Of a stretch of DNA of 64,000 nt, positions 55,652 through 64,000 are shown piece after piece. Each line of letters begins with the position of its first letter. Position 1 is the first letter of the stretch. Made by a program: the position numbers and the translations under genes. This DNA comes from Bursaphelenchus xylophilus. Lineage: Eukaryota; Nematoda; Chromadorea; Rhabditida; Aphelenchoididae. The DNA lies in contig CAJFCV020000001.1 in the NCBI GenBank assembly GCA_904066235.2, forward strand, positions 5,022,001-5,086,000, written 5' to 3'. The notes beneath the pieces are model-generated. The model had not been told where the DNA came from, made no database searches, and saw only the letters and a list, made by a program, of their open reading frames with translations.

Positions 55652-58648
55652 TTAATTGTCACCCTGGACGCCACAGAACTTACAAGACTTAGGGTTGCAA
55701 CGAGCCAATTCGACGGGAACAAAACGAGCATTCGGCAGGAGATGGAGTTTCTGACAGTCGGAGGAGGGGTCATGAGGTGCAAAATAAAGCAGACCGGTCT
55801 GTTCGTAGAAGTTTTCGTAGGACAATCCTTCCGCATTAATCTCCGCCAGGGGACCAATGATCTGTGGACCCATAAGTTCCACCACCCATGGTTTGCTCGC
55901 ATACACTTGGACGACCATCTCCACATCGCTTTGATTTGAAAACACTAGGTCAGTGACTGGGTAAAAATCATGTCCCTCACAAAACTCTATTGCCGCAGGA
56001 ATAAAGGTGATCGGAGGAGGATCAAAATCGCTGAAGTTGCGGTAAACCATTTCATGGCACTTGTAGGCAACAAATGGAAGGTCGAGAGGAAGGATTTCCA
56101 GCAGGACATCGACCACGTCCTCCTTCTCCAAAGTCTCCATGATCTCAAAGGCACATTGCTCCTAAAAAGAGGAATAATGCGAATTAAAGACAATTGAAAC
56201 ACAATTTGTCTAAAAGTCAAGCGCAAGTAAACAACCCTGGTTGCACGAAAAATCAAACTGCTTCAATTTTCTTTAAACTTGGAAAACTGTAGCTACGTAC
56301 CATTCTAAGAAACTTTCCCGTTAACTTTTTTTCGAAATCTTACTGTACTTTGGGTTACGGTAACATGACTAGTTTTGTCATAACTTGAGAACCAGATGTC
56401 GTAGCGAGACGGTTGCCTTAACACCTAAACCGGCTCAGAACACAAAGTGGAGTAAAGACGAAAATGTGAAATTTGGCAGATACATGTAATCCAGTGCGCA
56501 CTACATCGCTATAACGGCCGATTTTTCATTTTTGTGCATCCGTTGCAAAAAATCCCGAAAAATATGCAAAAACACGTAAAAAAACTTTAAAAAAACCTCA
56601 ACCTTAACCCAATAAACACTGGAAATTTAAAAATAAAATAAAATGCACAACTTTTGAGATACAGGGAATTTCAGGCAAAAAATGCACAACTTTCGGGAAA
56701 ATGACCAAAAGACCTTATTCTTTTTTACGAATTTTGTCGTAAAAAGTTTCATGCCTGTTCATGGAGAATACCGTTTCCACAAAAAATCAGCTTTCTCTGC
56801 ACAAAACTGGCGAGGATAGAGCCAAAAAGTTTTTCTGTGTGACCACTCATGTACCCTCCTGACCGCAAAGATCGTTGAATATCTTGGCCGCCCTTGAAAG
56901 GCGCATGTGCAAAATTTAAAGAAAATCTGAGAGTCGCACTAGGGGTAATTCCATTGTCAGCTATGAAAATTAGAGCTTTTTCTTTGTCTTGAATTTTTAC
57001 TGTAGTCTAATAAATGGGTATAACATATTTGGTATTAAACAAAATGGGGATGTCTATGCATTCAGGGAAAAAAAGAATTTTAACACTTGGTTAAAAACTA
57101 AAAAAGTTATAGCCAATTCAAATCCGGCCGAAAAATTGCCGGAATGTAATTAACCCCGCGCTGTAAGCTCCATATAAGATGCCAAAATATTTCATTCCTA
57201 AAACTTCTTGCACCTAAAAGGTCATTTCGCAGGATCGAAATGACAAATTTTAAAATACTGATGTGTGCAGAATTTTTTTTCTCTATCAGATACTCAAATT
57301 TCGTGAAGTTATATACACGCATGGCTGAGCTACGGACGAAAAACTGGGTTTTATAGTGTGTTTTTGGAATATCTCTGCCCTCAGGGCACATGTAAAGGAA
57401 GTTCCGACCAAGGCTTGTTGCCCATGATGATATAAGTTACCAAATTACAATGTCCTATCATCAAAACCAAGGGAGTTATTCGCTTTTCAATTTTTATATC
57501 AAAAATAGGCTTGAAATTGATCAATAAGACTGCCTTGCTTTCCAGACGCTAATTTTTTTAGCTGTTGGTTGTCATGCTTGCATGCATGCAATGAAATAAC
57601 ACTTCGAATATAATCTTTTGAGGGGTTGGAAGAGCATGTCAAGCCTATTTTTGATAAAAGAATTGAAAAGCGAATAACTCCCTTGATTTTGAAGATAGGA
57701 CATTGTAATTTTGTAAGACCGCATATATCATCATGGGCAACAAGCCTGGGTCGGAACTTCCTTTATATGTGCCCTGAGGGCAGAGATATTCCAAAAAGCA
57801 CACTATGAAACCCAGTTTTTCGTCCGTAGCTCAGCCATCGTGTATATAACTTCACAAATTTGAGTATGTGATAGAGAAAAAAAATTCTGCACAAATCAGT
57901 ATTTTAAAATTTGTCATTTCGATCCTGCAAAATGACACTTGAGGTGCAAGAAGTCTTAAGAATGAAATATTTTGGCATCTTATTGTGGAGCTTATAGCCC
58001 GGGTTTAATTACAGTATTTATATATTCTGGAAGCGGAGCCTTTACTCTATATCCATGCCAATTTTCAAGTCTCTAGCTTCAACGGCTACCGAGTAATGAA
58101 TTAAAGAAGGAGGTCCACTTTGAAAAAATAGAAAAAATTCGGGGAGACCGGTTGTGTCCCAAAAGTACAGAATGCGGTGCCTTGAAAACAAAAAAAAGTC
58201 AAAAATGTTCGAGACTCACCATGAGATCTTTAATTTTGAACCGGTGAGCTAATTGAACAACTTTTCTTGCCAATTCGTTTCCTTTGACTTTTTGATTCAT
58301 ATAAATAAACTTCAACATAGCCTCAACCACCTCTGGATCTTCACCAAGAGTAATGGAATTTTCTTTCTTCTCAATGATGCGTTGTGCGAAGATCTCGGAC
58401 TTAGAAACCAATTGATACTTGGTAACCTAAAACTATAAAAATAACAGAAGAAATGTCACGTACATAAAAGATCTTGTCTCCAGCTTGGATTTGAAAATCG
58501 CTTATCCCTGGATGGTTGAAGAAATCGTTGCGAGTTTCTCCATTCAATTTCAATTTTCCTGAAAAGAACATCAAACAAAGTAAGGCTGAGTTATACAACG
58601 AAGAACTCGAGTCAACTCACTTCCAATATTGTCTATATGGAGTCTCAT
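55652..58648 (-). CDS. BTB-domain protein with C-terminal beta domain, copy B
   Basis: Exons 58648-58621, 58558-58464, 58426-58220 and 56161-55652 give 279 residues, close to copy A (285), with the second exon the same length (95 bases). The BTB part reads GISDFQIQAGDKIFYV, KSEIFAQRI, VEAMLKFIYMNQ and LARKVVQLAHRFKIKDLM. The C-terminal part begins EQCAFEIME, contains VTDLVFSNQSDVEMVVQVYA, and ends in a Cys-rich tail (CNPKSCKFCG). The start ATG at 58648 lies inside, and in frame with, the last visible exon of gene C. So either B starts there or C and B form one long protein (453 residues in this window). Intron 3 is 2058 bp and holds a foldback. Confidence 0.75.
57145..58013. repeat. Foldback repeat in intron of BTB copy B
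   Basis: Inverted arms lie at about 57145-57522 and 57634-58013. They share CAGTTTTTCGTCCGTAGCTCAGCCAT (paired inverted copies), ATGTGCCCTGAGGGCA and GAATAACTCCCTTG. The loop is about 110 bases. Arms differ at roughly one base in 12 by eye. No tRNA-like part or coding capacity is visible. Confidence 0.8.
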
Positions 58649-59170
58649 GTCCGTTTTTGCCTGACATAGACGACAGGACCGACCACGGGCTCCCGTAGTC
58701 TTCGGCTGTCCGAAATTAATCCGCAAGAACCGAGCCTCCGGCATCAGATGGAGTCCGTTGTAATCGATGTATCTGTCGGAGACATAGGGCGCATAATAAA
58801 CAAGACCTATGGGGCTGATTCCCGAGTATACAATGTCGCCAGCACGTAATTGGAGCTCGGATAACGGCTCGATAACCTTAAATTCCATACAAGTCCTCAA
58901 TGGATCGCAGCTGTAGATATTGAAAGCAATCGTCATTTCACTGTGGTTGACCAATTTGTGGGTTGAGGCTGACTTGCACAGTCGAAACAGCATTTCCGTC
59001 GGACTGAAGGACAAAACAGGCACGCCGGAATCGGGGCTTTCAAAGTTGAAGTAAAGAAGCTCGTTGCAGGTCGAGAAGAGCAACGGTAGCTTCAGTTCTC
59101 CGGCCAACATTATGTTGGCTTTAGCATTCTCCATAGTCGCGGTCTCCAGTAGTTCGATTTCACATTGATC
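58571..59170 (-). CDS. C-terminal exon of a further BTB-family gene, C (partial)
   Basis: The exon starts after an acceptor at 59170 (ttag|GATCAATG) in phase 0, with DQCEIELLE, matching EQCELEILE of copy A and EQCAFEIME of copy B. It continues through the same beta domain (NHSEMTIAFNIYSCDP, FKVIEPLSELQL, GLVYYAPYV) to a Cys pair (SCRLC). It either reads on to a stop at 58571 or splices at 58620 into the BTB exons of copy B. The 5' exons, including its BTB part, are not in this window; 4.8 kb of transposon-rich DNA lies upstream. It may be a gene interrupted by insertions or a truncated copy. Confidence 0.65.
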   Translation of the reverse strand, partial: DQCEIELLETATMENAKANIMLAGELKLPLLFSTCNELLYFNFESPDSGVPVLSFSPTEMLFRLCKSASTHKLVNHSEMTIAFNIYSCDPLRTCMEFKVIEPLSELQLRAGDIVYSGISPIGLVYYAPYVSDRYIDYNGLHLMPEARFLRINFGQPKTTGARGRSCRLCQAKTDMRLHIDNIGSELTRVLRCITQPYFV

Positions 59171-59343
59171 CTAAAGTATCGATATTATTTTAGACATCAT
59201 AATACGAAAATCCAATTTTGATTCCAATCCAAGTTTGTTTTTCTTCCCCACCAAGAAAGTTGATATCAAAATCAATATTCAACCTATGGATTATCTATTA
59301 GGGTGTCCCATTCATAAAACGGACATAACTTTGCCCAAACATA

Positions 59344-61043
59344 CACTGCTGGACAAAATGATATGACCACCGCAATTTTGCGCCGGCAATTTGTCCATGG
59401 TAAATGAATTGCTTTAATATTTGGTTAAAGTGAGTATGGAGCAATGTAACATGTACCCAAGAAGTATCAAAGGATTTCAAAAAGTGCAAGGTGAGTAAAA
59501 TTTGGAAAAACGCGAAACAGCCAAAAATCGGCTGGACAAAATGATATGACCACGTGGTTTAATTCAATCTTTTACTAATAAACACAATTTAACAAACAAT
59601 CCTAGTAATGAGTGAGTCCTCCACTGATTACTAGGACTGGTATGGGGACATGTTCGGCCAGGTTTTTTTTTCTTTTTTCATCACCCGAGAATTCCCCCAC
59701 CCCAAAATTCCATCACCCGAATATGCACCACCCGACTTTGCATCACCCGACTTTGCGATCACCCGAAAGTTCTCACCCGAACCTGCACCACCCGACTCTG
59801 CGTCACCCATAATTTCCTGACTCCGGTTTAGACGGGTTTGAACGCGTTAAACCATGTTTGATGCAGAGCTACCCAAACTGGTGATTATCTTCCATTAACG
59901 CTTTCCAAAACTTTTAAATGACGTTTTTATCATGTCATCTAGACGTGTAATCACCTGTACAAGCCTTCGCTTTTCGCACGAACTCCATGGTGGTCTGGTA
60001 GTGTGGATTCAGCAAACATCCGGTTACCATGTCCAGCTTTGGCGACCCATTTGCTATTTGACCCTGGGGATAGATGTGCCCCTTAGGTTTAAAATGTAAC
60101 CCGGAATCTCTCCAGAAAACGGCGAAGTCAAGAAAAGTCCCCGCTGACACGATCTCAGCTTTGCAGATGCAACTGCACCGATGTGCCCCTTAACCAGAAA
60201 AACCAAGTTTTTCAAAGGGATCGTTAGCGACAAAAAACAGTTCGTTTTATGGCCCAGGATGCATGAGGTGTGCTGTAGCTTCTAAAATTACATAGGCCAT
60301 CGAATGAAAGCCGTTTTGCATCGCTAAAAATCCATTTGAAAAACTCGGTTTTGCTGGTTAAGGTGAAGGTCGGCAAAGTTGCATCTACAAAGCTGTGATC
60401 GTGTCACCGGGGACTTTTCTTGGCTTCGCCGTTTTCTGGAGAGATTCCGGGTTACATTTTAAACCTAAGGGGCACATCTATCCCCAGGGTCAAATAGCAA
60501 ATGGGTCGCCAAAGCTGGACATGGTAACCGGATGTTTGCTGAATCCACACTACCAGACCACCATGGAGTTCGTGCGAAAAGCGAAGGCTTGTACAGGTGA
60601 TTACACGTCTAGATGACATGATAAAAACGTCATTTAAAAGTTTTGGAAAGCGTTAATGGAAGATAATCACCAGTTTGGGTAGCTCTGCATCAAACATGGT
60701 TTAACGCGTTCAAACCCGTCTAAACCTGGCCGAACATGTCCCCATACCAGTCCTAGTAATCAGTGGAGGACTCACTCATTACTAGGATTGTTTGTTAAAT
60801 TGTGTTTATTAGTAAAAGATTGAATTAAACCACGTGGTCATATCATTTTGTCCAGCCGATTTTTGGCGGTTTCGCGTTTTTCCAAATTTTACTCACCTTG
60901 CACTTTTTGAAATCCTTTGATACTTCTTGGGTACATGTTACATTGCTCCATACTCACTTTAACCAAATATTAAAGCAATTCATTTACCATGGACAAATTG
61001 CCGGCGCAAAATTGCGGTGGTCATATCATTTTGTCTAGCAGTG
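59344..61043. mobile_element. 1.7-kb near-palindromic Tc1-like element
   Basis: The termini read CACTGCTGGACAAAATGATA and the reverse complement, close to the CAGTGCTGGCCAAAAAGATA type of Tc1 ends. TA duplications lie at 59342-59343 and 61044-61045. The arms run nearly to the centre (about 60270), so the element is an almost complete palindrome. Both arms hold the same reading frame of about 70 codons (59935-60150 minus, 60395-60616 plus; FRDSGLHFKPKGHIYPQG region uses FWRDSGLHFKPKG), which has no transposase motif and may be a captured fragment. The left arm alone contains a tandem-repeat insertion. Confidence 0.9.
59666..59830. repeat. Short tandem repeat of about 15 bp inside one arm
   Basis: Seven copies of CACCCGA, in units such as CATCACCCGACTTTG, span about 59680-59810. 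The right arm of the palindrome has no counterpart there: it reads straight from GGCCAGG into TTTAGACGGG (reversed). The extra 160 bp was therefore gained by one arm, or lost from the other, after the palindrome formed. Confidence 0.8.
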
Positions 61044-62163
61044 TATATTGGGCAGCTATTTTTTTTTTGCGTTGTACACTATTTGTAATGCTCTTTCGAA
61101 TGATATAGGTTTCGTTAAGACAGCAGGGTGCAACTATTTGCCGATCCGTTGTGAGTGTTTTTCAGCCTCTATCACCGCTATTCCCAAATCCTCTTGCAAA
61201 GATAGAATTACATATGTCACTGTTTAGAACACACTGCACTACAGGGTGGGCCACTAAAACCTTCCGTCCTCTTTTTTTAGATTTCTCCGCGGAGACTCCG
61301 CCGATTTTCATGAAATTTAGATCTTTCTGAAGCTGAGATGCGCCATTTTCAACCGGTTGAATTTGAAAAAATATATCTTTAATTGACCTTTCTATGCCTT
61401 TCCAAAGTTTTTGAAAATTATTTTTGAGCCGAAACCGCTAAAACTTAGAAAATTTTTGGAATGATTTTGAAAACTTGGTCATTTTTTCGGGTTTTTGGGT
61501 GAAATCTTACTCGTTTTGCCTCATATATTTGCAAAATACTGGTGTAAAAACTAATTTATTTAACAATTTGGTTATTAATATTTCTATCTGAGTTCGACAT
61601 GTCCACCTCCTCTTGCTGCACGAACTTGCGGGGGCTTTGAAAGTTCAAAAAGGCTCGAATTGCATATCGTGAACATGGTTTAACTTCAATCGAGCCTGTC
61701 TCCAAGCCTCAATGCGCCAATCCCTGGCTTTTAGCCTTAAAAGACGATTTCTGAGTCAGTGAGGCAAGCCGTGACATAGGATTTTTTCGAAGTTGAGTTT
61801 TTTGCATAAATATGATCCACAGCACCAGTAGGGAAAAAGCGAACCACAGTTTTCCTCAATTCTTCCATTAACTGTACTTTTTATACAATTTTCTGTTTAT
61901 ACAGTAATTCGTCATAACTTTCTACAATGGTGTCCGTTTGTCATAAAAATAAGGCTACTATGGTTTTTGGGCATGACGAGTTCAATAAAACCAAAAAAAT
62001 TTCATCCGGTTACGGTAACATATAAAAATACTGTATCGGTCGGTAAAAATCGACCATAAAAAGTTTGCTTCAAAAAAGCCACAGCCAATTTTTTCATATT
62101 CGTAATCAGCGTAAAATTCTGCTCTAGGACCAATTTTAAAAAGTTCAAAAATAGGACCCCCAT

Positions 62164-62235
62164 TTTCCGTGGTGTAGTGGTTTTTGACCAAAACTGGTAA
62201 TCTGACCACCCAGGTTCGAATCCGGGTGGGTGCGA
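62164..62235 (+). pseudogene. tRNA-like sequence, left arm
   Basis: TGGTGTAGTGG fits an A box and GGTTCGAATCC is a perfect B box, with a T stem paired at four of five positions. The acceptor stem pairs only at its outer three bases and the anticodon loop lacks T33. It is a tRNA-derived sequence unlikely to be functional. Confidence 0.6.
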
Positions 62236-63060
62236 ATGTAGAAAAAAGACCTAAAATCACTTTTAATGAAAACCTGAGAGTTATTTGAAGCACGCTGAGC
62301 AATTTTAGGCATTAAAACTCTCTGAATTTGGGATTAAAACGATTTTTATGTAATTTTAGAGGATTAATGCATCAAAAATAAAACTGCTTCAAACTGGTTG
62401 AAATTGATAACACTTATTCTATGGCTAATTGTAAGAAACTTTCCTGTTTACTTTTTTTGGTAGAGTGCTGTATCATGGATTACTGTAACATAAAACTTAT
62501 TCTACTTAGCAGATTTTTTCTTCAAAATTCTTGGGTAAATGTTTTTCTTTTTTTGATTAGATCTATTAAAAAGCAAGAAATCTCAACGCTCCATATTTCA
62601 AAAAAAGAATTTCCCATGATATATTGTGCATCTTGACATCATTATCGATTGGAAACCTGCGCGTTATAACGGACGTGTTTCAAGTCCTACGGACATAGAA
62701 AACACATTTGTGTGATAACCAACGTGTTCTCAAGCATTCCTATCATAATTGTGATACATTGAAGTCTCTACGCCCTGTCGCATACCAAAAACGAAAACGG
62801 GTTTAATGTTACAGTAATCCATGATATAGCATTCTACCAAAAAAAGTTAACGGGAAAGTTTCTTACAATTAGCCATAGAATAAGTGTTATCAATTTCAAC
62901 CAGTTTGAAGCAGTTTTATTTTTGATGCATTAATCCTCTAAAATTACATAAAAATCGTTTTAATCCCAAATTCAGAGAGTTTTAATGCCTAAAATTGCTC
63001 AGCGTGCTTCAAATAACTCTCAGGTTTTCATTAAAAGTGATTTTAGGTCTTTTTTCTACA

Positions 63061-63132
63061 TTCGCACCCACCCGGATTCGAACCTGGGTGGTCAGATTAC
63101 CAGTTTTGGTCAAAAACCACTACACCACGGAA
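63061..63132 (-). pseudogene. tRNA-like sequence, right arm
   Basis: This is the inverted counterpart of the sequence at 62164-62235, essentially identical, including the A and B boxes. It was evidently duplicated together with the arm. Confidence 0.6.
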
Positions 63133-64000
63133 AATGGGGGTCCTATTTTTGAACTTTTTAAAATTGGTCCGAGAGCAGAATTTTACGCTGATTACGAATA
63201 TGAAAAAATTGGCTGTGGCTTTTTTGAAACAAACTTTTTATGGTCGATTTTTACCGACCGATACAGTATTTTTATATGTTACCGTAACCGGATGAAATTT
63301 TTTTTGGTTTTATTGAACTCGTCATGCCCAAAAACCATAGTAGCCCTATTTTTATGACAAACGGACACCATTGTAGAAAGTTATAACGAATTACTGTATA
63401 AACAGAAAATTGTATAAAAAGTACAGTTAATGGAAGAATTAAGGAAAACTGTGGTTCGCTTTTTCTCTACAGGTGCCATGGGTCATACTAATGTAAAAAA
63501 CTCAACATCGAAAAAATCCTATGTCCTGGCCTAACTACGGCTTGCTTCAGTGACTCAGAAATCGTCTTTTAATGTGGACTTTTTCACTCTTGTTGAAAAA
63601 TTTTTTTTCAGCGTTCATACCCTAACGGTAATACAGACAGCACTCTTTTTGCTTTTAACTTGCTTTAAAAAAGTTTAGAGAAAGCGTACGGAACTTTTTA
63701 CTCCACAATTTTACCAAAAAAAAAGCCTGAAATTTTCCAAGTCCGAGAAAGTCAATTGAAAATCATTCCAAAAATTTTCTAAGTTTTAGCGGTTTCGGCT
63801 GGAAAATAATTTTCAAAAGCTTTGGGAAGGCATAGAAAGGTCAATTCAGAATATTTCTTCCTGAAATTCAATCGGTTGAAAATGGCGAATCTTAGCTCCA
63901 GAAAAATCTAAATTTCATGAAAATCGGCGGAGTCTCCGCGGAGAAATCTAAAAAAAGAGGACGGAAGGTTTTAGTGGTCCACCCTGTACAATGTTATTTG

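Larger units (their letters stand above)
61242..63986. mobile_element. 2.7-kb near-palindromic element with tRNA-like parts
   Basis: The ends are CAGGGTGGGCCACTAAAACC and its reverse complement, flanked by TA (61240-61241 and 63987-63988). The arms (about 61242-62487 and 62812-63986) are highly similar, around a loop of about 325 bp. Each arm carries a tRNA-like sequence (62164-62235 plus, 63061-63132 minus). The long reading frames in the arms run through the tRNA-like part and are not credible proteins. No transposase is seen. The ends resemble the element at 2220-3070 only in the first seven bases. Confidence 0.88.

Noticed and set aside
59680..59810. CRISPR-like array
   Set aside because: Units are about 15 bp with no distinct spacers; it is a simple minisatellite in a eukaryotic genome.
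61982..63357. Two similar frames of 106 and 120 codons (MLSVLQITLRFS)
   Set aside because: They are inverted copies in the palindrome arms and run through a tRNA-like sequence, so they are not real proteins.

Overview
The window reads as nuclear DNA of a nematode. Genes are split by many short GT-AG introns with T-rich TTTCAG/TTTTAG acceptors. Several start codons sit a few bases after an acceptor-like AG, as expected for spliced-leader trans-splicing. The gene content also fits: an old-yellow-enzyme expansion, SLC52/RFT-type riboflavin transporter, BTB proteins with a possible MSP-like tail, and a GT31-like glycosyltransferase cluster. The species cannot be named from the sequence. All exon borders below were worked out by hand from splice signals, reading phase and family similarity.

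Layout, left to right. 0.6-1.2 kb: a small basic protein with cell-cycle-like short motifs. 1.8-10 kb: three old yellow enzyme paralogues with conserved intron positions (one +, two -), one carrying an 851-bp terminal-inverted-repeat element in an intron, plus a decayed gag-like zinc-knuckle fragment between copies. 12-19.7 kb: three minus-strand housekeeping genes, DUS1-like, COG1 and TXNL1-like. 20.2-23.4 kb: Acinus (SAP, RRM, SAP18/RNPS1-binding motif) with two possible first exons. 23.7-26 kb: an unrecognised membrane protein whose probable first intron holds a foldback repeat with a tRNA-Asn relic. 26.5-29 kb: a carboxylesterase/cholinesterase-fold protein that has lost catalytic residues. 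30.4-32.6 kb: eIF3j and CNEP1R1. 33-41 kb: four GT31-like paralogues in alternating orientation, one with an altered DxD motif. 41.8-53.5 kb: five plus-strand genes (unknown, DHFR, unknown, riboflavin transporter, NAD synthetase), so three consecutive recognisable genes concern cofactors (folate, riboflavin, NAD). 53.6-59.2 kb: a minus-strand array of BTB proteins, two of which overlap in frame. 59.3-64 kb: two large, nearly palindromic transposon derivatives.

The most unusual theme is repeats. Three copies of one foldback family (47.9, 52.5 and 54.9 kb) share ends starting CAAGGAAAGTACTT and have 3-bp target duplications TAA, TCA and TTA. Two of them carry a tRNA-Ser/Leu-like sequence preceded by the same small hairpin. 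Unrelated foldbacks at 23.9-25.0 kb and 61.2-64.0 kb also carry tRNA-like sequences. Three identical intact tRNA-Asn(GTT) genes lie on the plus strand, two of them inside introns of DHFR and NAD synthetase. These may represent tRNA-associated palindromic elements that have not been described.
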